Positions 55,946 to 64,000 of a stretch of DNA of 64,000 nucleotides are shown here, one piece after another. Position numbers and translations under genes: made by a program. The stretch lies in the NCBI GenBank assembly GCA_026005015.1, contig BPKG01000003.1, forward strand, positions 248,001 to 312,000, in the 5' to 3' direction. The notes beneath the pieces were generated by a model, which worked only from the letters and a program-made list of their open reading frames with translations, had not been told where the DNA came from and did not search any database. How positions within the stretch are numbered: the stretch's first letter is position 1; each line of letters opens with the position of its first letter. The DNA is from Burkholderiales bacterium (GTDB taxonomy: Bacteria; Pseudomonadota; Gammaproteobacteria; Burkholderiales; UBA6910).

Positions 55946-58263
55946 TTCTTGAACAGCTCCTTCAGCGCGTCCAGGGGGTTGGGCGGCGGCGCCTCCTGGC
56001 CCGCTTCGCCCCCTTCCTTAGGGCCGCCCAGCCGGCGCTGGATCTCCCGCTCCAGGGTGCGCTTGGCCACGTCGCCCGCGATGGCGCCGAAGTCGAACTC
56101 GTACCGGGGCTGGGCCAGGGGACCCGTCACCCGCACCGGCACCGTGATGCCTTTGAGCTGGGCCAGTTCCGCGCCCCCTTGTCCCTTGGAGGTGGCCACC
56201 ACGGTGGCCTTGAGCAGGTAATCCAGGGTGTCGTTGACGATATCCACGCTCCCCGCGCCGGCGAGCCGCAGCAGGGGCGACTTGCCCGTGAGGTCGTTGT
56301 TGCGGGCGACGCCGTCCTTGAGGAGAAAAGTGCCCGAGAGCTCGGAGAAGTCAGTCTTCTTCTCGCCGCTCGCGGCTTCCACCTGCTTGCCCCGCAGGGT
56401 GGCGAGGGCCGCCTTGGCCTCCCGCAAGGTCTCGGCGATGTTCACCCCCTTGATGGCGCCATCCTTGAGCTGGAAGGCCACGGTGCCCCGCAGGGCTTTC
56501 TTGAGGGTCTCGACGCTCGCCCCCTGGCCGCTCAAGTCCACGGTCACGGTGCCGCGCCCTTCCAGGCGATCCGTGCCGTTCAAGTCCCGAAGCAGGGGGC
56601 CCACCTGGACGCCGGTCAACTGCTGCTGGATGGCGATGGAAGGGGGCTGGGTGGCGGCGATGGCCAGCGCCCCCGAGAGCTTGCCCTGGTACAAGGTGGC
56701 GGATGGCGTGGCGTTCAACCGCCCGCCGGCGGCCTTCACGACGAGGTGCACGTCGGTGGCGGTCAGGTTCGCCGCCTTGAGCTTGCCGATTTTCACCACC
56801 CCGTTCAGGTCCAGGCCCTCGAGGAAGGCGAAGCCCAGGGGGGTGCCCTTCCGAGCGGCGGCGTCCTTCTGGGATGCCTCCCCTTGCCCGCTTCCCTTCC
56901 CCGCTCGAGGCGGGGCGCCGCCGGCGAGCCGGTCGAGATCCAGGGTTTCCACCGCCAGGGCGAAGGAGACCTTCGGCTTGGCGAACCCGTTCACGTCCAC
57001 CGTGGCGGTGAGGGGGCTCTCCAGCAGGGAGCCCTGGAGCCGGGTGCTGGCCGTTTCCTTCGCCGGGTTGAACGCCGCCTCTCCCGTCAGGTCGGCGGAG
57101 GCCTTGCCTCCGGGCAGATCCGGCCCCAGGGCGGTGCCGCTCAGCTTGAGGGGCTTCAACCGGAACTCCCGGGTCTCCAGGTTCCCCGTCAAGGGGGCGT
57201 TCACGGTCACCTTGAACGTCCGCTCCCCCTGGCGGCCGTCCAGGGTGAGCTGCAGGGGCCCCGCCTGGAACGCCTGGGCGTTGCCCTGCACGCCGGCGAC
57301 GGCCAGGTTCGCGACCCAGGCGTCCCGGCCCCCCGTGCGCTTGAAGCTCACGGTGGCCTTGCCGCCCGTGTAGCGTTCGCCCGCCAGGATCAGCTTGGGG
57401 GCGTCCACCGCCAGGTCCAGGGCTTCGCCCCCATGCTCGCCCGTGAGGGTGAGCTTCAGTTTCTCGGCCGCGAACTCCCCGGTCTTGGCGTTGGCGGTCA
57501 AGTCCCCGTTGGCGATAAGCTCAAGCTTCTTGAGCTCCGCGGCGTTCCCGGTCACGTGGAGGCTCGCGTCGTTCATGGCCACGCGCTGCGCCTGCACATT
57601 GAAAGTGAGGCGGCCCTGGAAGCGGGTGTCCAGGTTCAGCTCCGGCTGCTTGCCCACCGCGGTGAAGGTGAGGCCCACGGTGCTCGGCACGTCGTTGGCG
57701 ATGCGCCCGGTCTTGAGGTTCAGGTTGCGCAGCGTGAGCTCCCGTCCCTGGGTCTCGTCCCGGTAGTGGAGGGTCGCGTCGCTCACCGTCACCTGATCGA
57801 TGTCGATCGCTACGGGCGGCGCCCCCTCCTCTTGCGGCGCCTGGGCCTTTCCCGCCGGGGGCACCGGCACCGCCAGCAGGTCCTGGTAGTTGGTGGAGCC
57901 GTCCTTGAACTTCACCAGCCGCGCCCGCAAGCCCGTGAGGGCCACCTCGTCCACCACCACTTCCCGGCGCAGCAGGGGCCACAGGGCCACCGAAGCCCTC
58001 GCGCTCTCGATGGCGGCGAATTCCTCCTCCCCGCCCCGCTCGGACAGGCTCGCACGGCCGAGGCTCGCGCCGAGCTTGGGAAAAAGGGTGAGGCGCAGGT
58101 CGCCCTCCAGCGTCAGCGTGCGGCCGGTCTTTTCCTTGACCAGGGCCGCGAGCTGGGGCTTGTAGCGGTTGGCGTCGAAGGTGGCGGCGAAGAGGACGAG
58201 TCCCGCGATGGCGACGACCGCCAGCACGGCGAGTCCGAGGAGGGCAAGCTTGAGCTTTTTCAT
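55942..58263 (-). CDS. AsmA-family protein
   Basis: A 773-residue, N-terminally anchored periplasmic protein. Starts KKLKLALLGLAVLAVVAIAG, followed by the AsmA opening FDANRYKPQLAALVKEKTGR and LEGDLRLTLFPKLGASLG. The C-terminal AsmA_2 region includes VTVDLSGQGASVETLKKAL and GTFLLKDGVARNNDLTGKSP. These proteins are thought to move phospholipid towards the outer membrane. Start is placed at 58263; the longer frame (58422) is unsupported. Length matches E. coli AsmA-type proteins with a Lys/Ala-rich insert near residue 460. Confidence 0.88.
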   Translation of the reverse strand: MKKLKLALLGLAVLAVVAIAGLVLFAATFDANRYKPQLAALVKEKTGRTLTLEGDLRLTLFPKLGASLGRASLSERGGEEEFAAIESARASVALWPLLRREVVVDEVALTGLRARLVKFKDGSTNYQDLLAVPVPPAGKAQAPQEEGAPPVAIDIDQVTVSDATLHYRDETQGRELTLRNLNLKTGRIANDVPSTVGLTFTAVGKQPELNLDTRFQGRLTFNVQAQRVAMNDASLHVTGNAAELKKLELIANGDLTANAKTGEFAAEKLKLTLTGEHGGEALDLAVDAPKLILAGERYTGGKATVSFKRTGGRDAWVANLAVAGVQGNAQAFQAGPLQLTLDGRQGERTFKVTVNAPLTGNLETREFRLKPLKLSGTALGPDLPGGKASADLTGEAAFNPAKETASTRLQGSLLESPLTATVDVNGFAKPKVSFALAVETLDLDRLAGGAPPRAGKGSGQGEASQKDAAARKGTPLGFAFLEGLDLNGVVKIGKLKAANLTATDVHLVVKAAGGRLNATPSATLYQGKLSGALAIAATQPPSIAIQQQLTGVQVGPLLRDLNGTDRLEGRGTVTVDLSGQGASVETLKKALRGTVAFQLKDGAIKGVNIAETLREAKAALATLRGKQVEAASGEKKTDFSELSGTFLLKDGVARNNDLTGKSPLLRLAGAGSVDIVNDTLDYLLKATVVATSKGQGGAELAQLKGITVPVRVTGPLAQPRYEFDFGAIAGDVAKRTLEREIQRRLGGPKEGGEAGQEAPPPNPLDALKELFKK

Positions 58264-58453
58264 CGAAGGGCCTTGCATGTGGAGGTTGGGCGGAGAACAA
58301 TCCGCGGCCGTCGCGGCGGTGGAGAGGACACCGGAGCGACACGGGAGCGGCGCCGCGGCTTTCGCAACGGGCTCCAGCGTATCATATCGCGCAGCGGGGG
58401 AAAGGCGCCCTGCCGCGGTCAACTCGCCGCCGCGCCCGCCCTTCTACTGGTTC

Positions 58454-59110
58454 ATGCTCCAGGTCCGCGATCTCACCAAGGCCTATCATCCCGGCGCGCC
58501 GGTGCTGCGGGGCGTCGCCTTCGATCTCGCTCCCGGAGAATATGTGGCCATCATGGGGGAATCCGGCGTGGGCAAATCCACGCTGCTCAACCTGATCGCC
58601 GGCCTGGACACACCGGATGCGGGACGCGTGGTGCTGGAGGGGGTGGACCTCACCCGGCTCGACGACGACGAGCGCACCCGCCTGCGCCGCCGCCGCATGG
58701 GCTTCGTGTTCCAGGCCTTCCACCTGCTGCCCCACCTCACGGTGGCTCAGAACGTGGCCTTGCCCCTCGCCTTGAATGCCCTGGACGATCCGGACCGGGT
58801 GCAGCGCTTGCTCGAGCGGGTGGGGCTCGCAGGCAAGGCCCAGCGCTATCCCCGGGAGCTCTCCGGAGGCGAGGCCCAGCGGGTGGCCATCGCCCGGGCA
58901 CTGGTCCACCGGCCGGCCCTGGTGCTGGCGGACGAGCCCACGGGCAACCTGGACCCGCGCACCGCCGCCCAGGTGCTAGGCGTGATGAAGGAGCAACTTC
59001 AGCAGGACGGCGCCGCTGCCATCCTGGTCACCCATTCCGAGCGGGCCGCGGCCACGGCCCAGCGCGTCTACGTGTTGGGACCCGAGGGGCTCGCGCCCCA
59101 AACCCGCTGA
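58454..59110 (+). CDS. ABC transporter ATP-binding protein (LolD/MacB type)
   Basis: A 218-residue ATPase. Walker [10 protein letters not shown], signature [16 protein letters not shown], Walker [13 protein letters not shown] and switch VTHSER are in order; [15 protein letters not shown] is typical of the LolD/YbbA group. It ends one base before the permease gene. With the large permease and lipocalin it forms a set that does not act as a classical importer, since no binding protein is present. Confidence 0.92.
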   Translation: MLQVRDLTKAYHPGAPVLRGVAFDLAPGEYVAIMGESGVGKSTLLNLIAGLDTPDAGRVVLEGVDLTRLDDDERTRLRRRRMGFVFQAFHLLPHLTVAQNVALPLALNALDDPDRVQRLLERVGLAGKAQRYPRELSGGEAQRVAIARALVHRPALVLADEPTGNLDPRTAAQVLGVMKEQLQQDGAAAILVTHSERAAATAQRVYVLGPEGLAPQTR

Positions 59111-61621
59111 ATGGGAACCGCCCGCCTCATCGCCCGGGCCGCCGTGCTCGGGCCCCTGTTCCAGGCGCCGGGCCGCACCGCCCTGTCCGTCGTGGCCATC
59201 GCTCTGGGCGTCGCCCTGGGAATGGCGATCCACCTGATCCACGGCACCGCCGCCGCGGAAATGCACGCCGCCACCCGGGCCCTCTTCGGCGAGGCGGACC
59301 TGGTGGTGCAAGGGGGGAGCGAAGGCTTCGACGAGGAGCTCTTTCCGATGGTGGCCCGCACCCCGGGCGTCAAGCTCGCGAGCCCGCTGGTGGAAGTGGA
59401 AGCGCGGCTTGAGGGGCGCCGGGAAACCCTGCGCATCCAGGGGCTGGATCCCCTGCGGGCCGGGCGGCTCCTGCCAGCCCTTTCCACCGGCGAAGGTGGT
59501 TCCCCCATCGACATCTTCAGCGACGATGCCTTGTACTTGAGCCCCGCCGCGGCCCAGGCGCTTGGGCTTCGAGAGGGCGACCGGCTCCCGGTGCGGGTGG
59601 GCACCCGGCCGGTGGAACTGCGGGTGGCGGGGTTACTCCCCGGAAGTGCCTTTTCCCAGTCCATCGGGGTCATGGACATCGCCGCCGCCCAGTGGAAGCT
59701 CGACCGGCTGGGGCGGCTCTCCCGCATCGATTTGCGCCTCGCCCCCGGCGCCGAGCCGGCGGAGGTTCGCGCCGCTCTGGCGAAGCGGCTCCCCCCCGAC
59801 GTGCAGGTGACCACCCCGGCGCTGGAGGCCCGGGAAGCCCTGAGCCTCTCCCGGGCCTACCGGGTGAACCTGACCGCCCTTTCCCTGATTGCCCTCTTCA
59901 CCGGCGGGTTCCTGGTCTTCTCCACCCAGGCCCTCTCCGTGCTGCGGCGCCGGCGGCAACTGGCCCTGCTGCGGGCCCTGGGGGCGGCGCGGGGGGCCCT
60001 CGCCCGCTGGATCCTGGCGGAGGGGGCGGTCCTCGGCGCCGTGGGCGCCGCCCTGGGGGTAGCCCTGGGTTACGCCCTGGCGGCCTTCGTCCTGGCGACC
60101 CTGGGCGCCGACCTGGGGGCGGGATATTTTCCGCACCTGGCCTCCCGGGTGCGGGCCACCCCCTGGACCTGGGCGGGCTTCTTCGTCCTGGGGGTTGGGG
60201 TTTCCATCCTGGGGGCCCTCGCCCCGGCCCTGGAGGCGGCCCGGATGGCGCCGGCCCAGGCCCTCAAGGCGGGGGACGAGGAGCGGCCCCTCGCCCGCCT
60301 CCCCTGGCGCGCGCCGGGGACGGTAGCCCTGGGGCTCGCCGCCGCCTTCCTCGGGCTGCCCCCGGTGGACGGGCTGCCCCTGGGGGGCTACGCCGCCATC
60401 GCCTTGCTCCTCCTGGGGGCGGTGCTGCTGCTGCCGGCCCTCACCCGCCGCGCCTTCGATGCGCTTCCCGTCCGCGGCCCAGCGTGGGCCCAGGTGGCTG
60501 CCGCCCACCTCAAAGGCAGCGCGGGCCAGGTGACGGTGTCGGTGGCGGCGGTGCTGGTGAGCGGTAGCCTCATGGTGTCCATGGCCATCATGGTGGCCTC
60601 CTTCCGCCACTCCCTGGACGCCTGGCTGGAAAAAGCGCTGCCCGGGGACCTCTATCTGCGCGCCGGCTTCGCCGGGGAATCCGCCTTCCTGGACGCGGCC
60701 TTCCAGGAGACTTTAGCGGGTCTTCCCGGTGTGGCTCGCTTCGAGCTGTCCCGCTCGGTGGAAATCGTCCTGGCCCCCGACCGTCCCCCCGTCACCCTGA
60801 TCGCCCGGCCCATGGGCCTTAACGAGGCCCGGGAGCGCTTGTGGCTCACCCGGGAGGCCCCCGCCCCGCCCGAAGAGGTCGATCCTCTGTGGGTGTCCGA
60901 GTCCTTCGCCGATCTCTACGGGGTTGCCCCGGGCAGCCGCTTAGTGCTACCCCTGGCCGGACGCCCCGCGACCTTTCGGGTGCAGGGGATCTGGCGGGAC
61001 TACGCCCGACCGGAGGGCGCGGTGGTCCTGGATCTGGCCCTGTACCGGCGGCTCACCGGCGATCCCCGTGCCACCACCGCCACCCTGTGGCTCGCCCCGG
61101 GGGCGACGGCCGATGGGGTGGCCGCGGGCCTGCGGCAGCGGCGGCCGGAGGCCGCCTTCGAAGTGAGCGTCCCGGGGGACATCCGGGCCGCTTCCCTCGC
61201 CCTCTTCGACCGCACCTTCGCCGTCACCTACGCCCTGGAGGCCGTAGCGGTGCTGATCGGGCTCTTCGGCGTGAGCGCCGCCGCCAGCAGCCAGGTGCTG
61301 GCCCGGCGGCGGGAGTTCGGCATGCTGCGCCACGTGGGCATGACCCGCCGGGAGATCGGGGCCATGCTGGCCTTCGAGGGCGGGGTGTGGGGCCTCACCG
61401 GTGTCCTGGCCGGCAACGTGCTGGGATTCGTGGTGGGCCTGATCCTGATCCACGTGGTCAACCGCCAGTCGTTTCACTGGAGCATGGATCTCCATCCCCC
61501 CTGGGGGCTGCTCGTGCTCCTGGCGGCGGGTCTGGTCGCCGCCGCGGCGGTGACCGCCGTGGCGAGCGGCCGCCAGGCCATGGGCATGGAGGTGGTGCGG
61601 GCGGTGCGGGAGGACTGGTGA
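59111..61621 (+). CDS. FtsX-like ABC transporter permease (YbbP type)
   Basis: An 836-residue membrane protein with ten predicted helices: one N-terminal (LSVVAIALGVALGMAIHL), a periplasmic MacB core, an FtsX block (about 260-390), a second core and a final FtsX block (EAVAVLIGLFGVSAAASSQ and on). ALRALGAARGALARWILAEG is the FtsX coupling helix. The stop overlaps the lipocalin start by GTGA. Such permeases work by mechanotransmission on lipids or lipoproteins. Confidence 0.9.
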   Translation: MGTARLIARAAVLGPLFQAPGRTALSVVAIALGVALGMAIHLIHGTAAAEMHAATRALFGEADLVVQGGSEGFDEELFPMVARTPGVKLASPLVEVEARLEGRRETLRIQGLDPLRAGRLLPALSTGEGGSPIDIFSDDALYLSPAAAQALGLREGDRLPVRVGTRPVELRVAGLLPGSAFSQSIGVMDIAAAQWKLDRLGRLSRIDLRLAPGAEPAEVRAALAKRLPPDVQVTTPALEAREALSLSRAYRVNLTALSLIALFTGGFLVFSTQALSVLRRRRQLALLRALGAARGALARWILAEGAVLGAVGAALGVALGYALAAFVLATLGADLGAGYFPHLASRVRATPWTWAGFFVLGVGVSILGALAPALEAARMAPAQALKAGDEERPLARLPWRAPGTVALGLAAAFLGLPPVDGLPLGGYAAIALLLLGAVLLLPALTRRAFDALPVRGPAWAQVAAAHLKGSAGQVTVSVAAVLVSGSLMVSMAIMVASFRHSLDAWLEKALPGDLYLRAGFAGESAFLDAAFQETLAGLPGVARFELSRSVEIVLAPDRPPVTLIARPMGLNEARERLWLTREAPAPPEEVDPLWVSESFADLYGVAPGSRLVLPLAGRPATFRVQGIWRDYARPEGAVVLDLALYRRLTGDPRATTATLWLAPGATADGVAAGLRQRRPEAAFEVSVPGDIRAASLALFDRTFAVTYALEAVAVLIGLFGVSAAASSQVLARRREFGMLRHVGMTRREIGAMLAFEGGVWGLTGVLAGNVLGFVVGLILIHVVNRQSFHWSMDLHPPWGLLVLLAAGLVAAAAVTAVASGRQAMGMEVVRAVREDW

Positions 61622-62688
61622 GGGGCTTTAAGGGTTCGCTCGGGCTGACGCTGCTGGGTTTCGCCGCCCTGGCGGCAGCGGGGATCGAGTATCCTCCGGT
61701 CACCCCAGGCCGGGAGATCTCGTTCCCCGCCGACGAGGGCAGCCACCCGGCGTTCCGCATCGAATGGTGGTACGTGACCGGGTGGCTCACCGCCGAGGAC
61801 GGGGCCCGGCTAGGTTTCCAGGTCACCTTTTTCCGCAGCCGGCCGGATTTTGCCAGCGAAAATCCCAGTCGATTCGCGCCGCGCCAGGTCCTGGCCGCCC
61901 ACGCCGCCCTCTCGGACCCCGCCTTAGGGCGGCTGCTCCATGACCAGCGGGCGGCCCGGGAGGGCTTCGGCCTGGCTTACGCCCGGCAGGGTCGGGTAGA
62001 TCTCGCCATCGACGACTGGACCTTGGTCCAGGAAGGCAGCCGCTACCGGACCGTGATCCCCGCCCAGGGGTTCCGCCTGGATCTCGCCTTCGAGCCCACC
62101 CAGCCGCCCCTGCTGCAGGGACGGGACGGCTTCAGCCAGAAGGGGCCCGAGGAGCACTCGGCGAGCTACTACTACAGCCTGCCCCACCTGCGAGTCGCGG
62201 GCACCGTGGAGCGGGACGGGCACCGCCGGACGGTGACCGGGGAAGCCTGGCTCGACCACGAGTGGTCGAGCCGGCTCATGGACGAGGCCGCGGTGGGCTG
62301 GGACTGGATCGGGATCAATCTCCTGGACGGGGGGGCGCTGATGGCCTTCCGCATGCGGGACCGGGAAGGCGGGACCCACTGGGCCGGGGGCACCCTGCGG
62401 CGCCCCGACGGGAGCGTTCGCACCTTCGGGCCCGACGAGGTCGTCTTCATTCCTGGGCGCCGCTGGGCGAGCCCCCGTTCCGGGATCAGCTATCCGGTGG
62501 AGTGGACGGTGCGGACGGGGCCTCTAGAGCTTAAACTCCGGCCCCTCATGGATGATCAGGAAAACGACGCCCGGGCAAGCACCGGCACCCTCTACTGGGA
62601 GGGCGCGGTGGAGGCGCTGGAAGCGGGCCGCCTGGTGGGGCGCGGTTATCTGGAGCTGACCGGCTACGGCAGGGCGTTGAGGTTTTAG
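61618..62688 (+). CDS. AttH/CrtC-like lipocalin-family protein
   Basis: A 356-residue secreted protein from the GTG at 61618, with a signal (LGLTLLGFAALAAAG). AttH/carotenoid-hydratase motifs are HPAFRIEWWYVTGWL, FFRSRPDFASENPSRFAPRQ, GEAWLDHEWSSRLMD and WDWIGINLLDGGALMAFRMR. The enclosed beta-barrel pair probably holds a lipid. ABC ATPase, FtsX permease and AttH-like protein in one operon recall AttEFGH, so export or display of a lipid is the best guess. A carotenoid hydratase is unlikely as no carotenoid gene is near. Confidence 0.88.
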   Translation: MRGFKGSLGLTLLGFAALAAAGIEYPPVTPGREISFPADEGSHPAFRIEWWYVTGWLTAEDGARLGFQVTFFRSRPDFASENPSRFAPRQVLAAHAALSDPALGRLLHDQRAAREGFGLAYARQGRVDLAIDDWTLVQEGSRYRTVIPAQGFRLDLAFEPTQPPLLQGRDGFSQKGPEEHSASYYYSLPHLRVAGTVERDGHRRTVTGEAWLDHEWSSRLMDEAAVGWDWIGINLLDGGALMAFRMRDREGGTHWAGGTLRRPDGSVRTFGPDEVVFIPGRRWASPRSGISYPVEWTVRTGPLELKLRPLMDDQENDARASTGTLYWEGAVEALEAGRLVGRGYLELTGYGRALRF

Positions 62689-63293
62689 TCGGCAGGTCCC
62701 ACGCTCCGGACCACGTCTCGGCGCTTCGCCAGGTGGGCGGTGGCGGCCTCGGCCTGGCCCGTGGCCACGTCCAGCGTATAGGCGCCCTGCACTCCCGGAC
62801 CGGAGACGATGGTCGCCCCCACGCTCTGGAGCAGCTCCCGGATCTGACCTTCCGTCGCCTCGTGATGGAAGGTCACGGTGAGCCGAGCGCCCCCGACCTG
62901 GACAGGGGTCGCCGCTTCCCGTTCATGGAGCAGCGCCCCGATCAGGGCCGCCTCCACCGCCGCCACCGTCACCGCGATGCCGAACATGGGGGTAAGCCAG
63001 CGGGGCCGGCCGCGGCGCCGCGGGGGTGCCGCCGGAACGGGAACCGGGGCCGAAGGCACGAGCTGCTGCATGAAGCGGGCGAAGGCGGCGTCCCGGCTTC
63101 GCGGTCCAACACTCGCTTGAGCCTCCCGTTCCCGCCGCCGCAGCCATTCCACTTCCGCCCGCGCGTCGGGGGAGCGGGCAAGGAAAGCCTCCACCCGCGC
63201 CAGCATCGGGCCGGTCAGATGTCCTTTAACGTAACGGGGAAGAAGCTTACGCAACTCCAGATCTTCCGGGTTGCGGTTTCTGCTATCAGCCAT
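62685..63293 (-). CDS. Putative anti-sigma factor, single-pass membrane protein
   Basis: A 202-residue protein. Cytosolic part (1-110) begins LELRKLLPRYVKGHLTG and contains VEAFLARSPDARAEVEWLR, resembling the anti-sigma four-helix domain without the zinc motif. One helix follows (LTPMFGIAVTVAAVEAALIG), then a periplasmic part with ATEGQIRELLQSVGATIVSG and GAYTLDVATGQAEAATAHL. No sigma-factor gene adjoins in the window, so the partner, if any, lies elsewhere. Its stop overlaps that of the convergent lipocalin gene. Confidence 0.6.
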   Translation of the reverse strand: MADSRNRNPEDLELRKLLPRYVKGHLTGPMLARVEAFLARSPDARAEVEWLRRREREAQASVGPRSRDAAFARFMQQLVPSAPVPVPAAPPRRRGRPRWLTPMFGIAVTVAAVEAALIGALLHEREAATPVQVGGARLTVTFHHEATEGQIRELLQSVGATIVSGPGVQGAYTLDVATGQAEAATAHLAKRRDVVRSVGPAD

Positions 63294-63489
63294 CGTCGGA
63301 CTCTCGCTCAACCCAGGTGTGCAAACCCATGGTCCACTTCGATAGTAGGCCGTTGTCCCGCGCTTGTCAGCTATCGAAACGAAGTCGCGAAAAGACAAAG
63401 ATCTAAGAGAGGCGGGCGAAGGCGATAGACGCCGCTGGAACCGCTTCGAATGGGTCTTGCAGGACGAAGCGGAAGCGTTTCTGAATGGC

Positions 63490-63553
63490 AGCGGGCGATG
63501 GGAATGGGCCCGGCTCGCGTTGCCTCCGCGATCCGGGCATCCCTCGCCGCTGT
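63490..63553. repeat. tRNA-Gly-3'-end-linked repeat, unit 1
   Basis: Starts AGCGGGCGATGGGAAT (one mismatch to the 3' end of the tRNA-Gly at 63813-63828), then GGGCCCGGCTCGCG and GTTGCCTCCGCGATCCGGGC...CCCTCGCCGC. Non-coding. Confidence 0.7.
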
Positions 63554-63603
63554 CAGCGGCTTCGTGGCCGCCCACGCATCAAACCGCAATCCGCACACCC
63601 CGA

Positions 63604-63660
63604 CGGGTGATGGGAATGTGCCCGGCTCGCGTTGCCTCCGCGATCCGGGCATCCCTCGCG
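63604..63660. repeat. tRNA-Gly-3'-end-linked repeat, unit 2
   Basis: Starts CGGGTGATGGGAAT, identical to the tRNA 3' end for 14 bases, then GTGCCCGGCTCGCG and the same GTTGCCTCCGCGATCCGGGC continuation. It is 114 bp after unit 1. Confidence 0.7.
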
Positions 63661-63678
63661 GCGATGCCGCTCGGGACC

Positions 63679-63732
63679 GTGGGCCCGTGGACGGGCCCAC
63701 GTCCAACCGGAGGTCCACCGGACCTCCGGTTG
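63679..63732. repeat. Two adjacent perfect hairpins
   Basis: Hairpin 1: GTGGGCCCGT-GG-ACGGGCCCAC (63679-63700), arms 10 bp. Hairpin 2: CAACCGGAGGTCC-ACC-GGACCTCCGGTTG (63704-63732), arms 13 bp. Both are perfect and lie between repeat unit 2 and the tRNA terminator. Confidence 0.7.
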
Positions 63733-63770
63733 TCGAACCCGGGTGGGTACTTCACCCTTCCCCACATTCC

Positions 63771-63810
63771 AGAAACCCAAGGGCCCTCCGCGGAGGGCCC
63801 TTGGGTTTCT
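63771..63810 (-). terminator. 40-bp perfect palindrome, terminator of the tRNA-Gly gene
   Basis: Twenty-base arms with no loop mismatch (half: CGGAGGGCCCTTGGGTTTCT). It begins at the encoded CCA end of the tRNA, on the downstream side. A GC-rich stem flanked by A/T-richer bases fits factor-independent termination. It is symmetrical, so it could also act on + strand transcription. Confidence 0.65.
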
Positions 63811-63883
63811 GGAGCGGGTGATGGGAATCGAACCCACGTTCTCAGCTTGGGAAGCTGATGTTCTACCATTGAACTACACCCGC
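63810..63883 (-). tRNA. tRNA-Gly, anticodon CCC
   Basis: On the minus strand the gene reads GCGGGTGTAGTTCAATGG from 63883. Acceptor GCGGGTG pairs with CACCCGC, with discriminator T and encoded CCA (63812-63810). D-loop AGTTCAATGGTAGAAC, anticodon arm TCAGC-TTCCCAA-GCTGA (anticodon CCC, reading GGG), and T-arm GTGGGTTCGATTCCCAT are complete. 71 bases plus CCA is normal for tRNA-Gly. Confidence 0.95.
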
Positions 63884-63931
63884 ACGGCGGACTCGGCTAT
63901 TTTCCTCCCCTTCCCACCTCGCCGGAAATCC

Positions 63932-64000
63932 AGCGGGTGATGGGAATGTGCCCGGCTCGCGTTGCCTCCGCGATCCGGGCATCCCTCGCCGCCTCAGGCG
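63932..64000. repeat. tRNA-Gly-3'-end-linked repeat, unit 3 (runs to window end)
   Basis: Starts AGCGGGTGATGGGAAT, identical for 16 bases to 63813-63828 in the tRNA, then the same GTGCCCGGCTCGCG continuation as unit 2. It lies on the other side of the tRNA from units 1 and 2, in the same orientation. Confidence 0.7.

Noticed and set aside
63490-64000. CRISPR array
   Set aside because: Only three units, unequal spacing, a tRNA between them, and repeat length (over 55 bp) outside the CRISPR range.

Overview
The window is GC-rich (roughly two-thirds G+C by eye) and densely coded. It reads as a chromosomal segment of a beta-proteobacterium living as a facultatively anaerobic or microaerophilic chemolithotroph. 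The evidence is the gene set: an Fnr-type regulator with all four cluster cysteines, a class I PHA synthase, MutY, a gnd-zwf-pgl operon, a cbb3-like oxidase, sulfide-oxidising enzymes and an Arx-type arsenite oxidase cluster. The taxon is inferred from gene content only. No phage, plasmid, insertion-sequence or CRISPR signal was seen.

Layout. 1-6.6 kb: end of a sensor kinase, two response regulators, an Fnr protein, a formate/nitrite channel, a short alpha-glucan phosphorylase and a CBS-BON protein. 6.8-16 kb: a UbiA/MenA-type prenyltransferase divergent from a nine-gene V/A-type ATPase operon, with a perfect Fnr box between them. 16-27 kb: a periplasmic sensor, histidine kinase and sigma-54 activator (arxX-arxS-arxR order) divergent from arxB2-A-B-C-D plus a membrane c-type cytochrome. 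The intergenic region has two GTTAC-N6-GTAAC sites and a -24/-12 promoter candidate. 27-33 kb: a broken PIN/Phd pair, a RatA/Coq10 protein, a universal stress protein, and a PHA synthase with a DsrMK-like module. 33-48 kb: a sulfide island. A BigR/SqrR-like repressor heads an operon with DUF2892, RND adaptor, RND pump and OsmC. Divergent from it is a CcoS-CcoN-fusion oxidase operon, followed by persulfide dioxygenase divergent from SQR-DUF3365-TrxC-TolC. 48-58 kb: pgl, zwf, gnd, a Crp-like regulator, a P-type ATPase, MutY and AsmA. 58-64 kb: an ABC exporter with an AttH-like lipocalin, an anti-sigma-like protein, and a tRNA-Gly surrounded by repeats that share its 3' end.

Regulatory logic. 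Five TTGAT-N4-ATCAA-type Fnr boxes precede the CBS-BON gene, the prenyltransferase/V-ATPase pair, the stress protein, the PHA synthase operon and the P-type ATPase. In four of these the box lies at the class II (-41.5) distance from a plausible -10. The fnr gene is in the same window. Separately, two nearly identical 27-bp promoter/operators with the same -35/-10 geometry drive the oxidase operon and the sqr operon. Both look like targets of the BigR-like repressor. A Crp-like protein with CRP's DNA-contact residues has a perfect TGTGA-N6-TCACA palindrome across its stop codon.

Quality caveat. Seven normally conserved genes (arxB, PIN toxin, dsrK-like, dsrM-like, sqr, zwf, pgl) each carry a single one-base frameshift. 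This pattern suggests residual sequencing indels rather than seven real pseudogenes.
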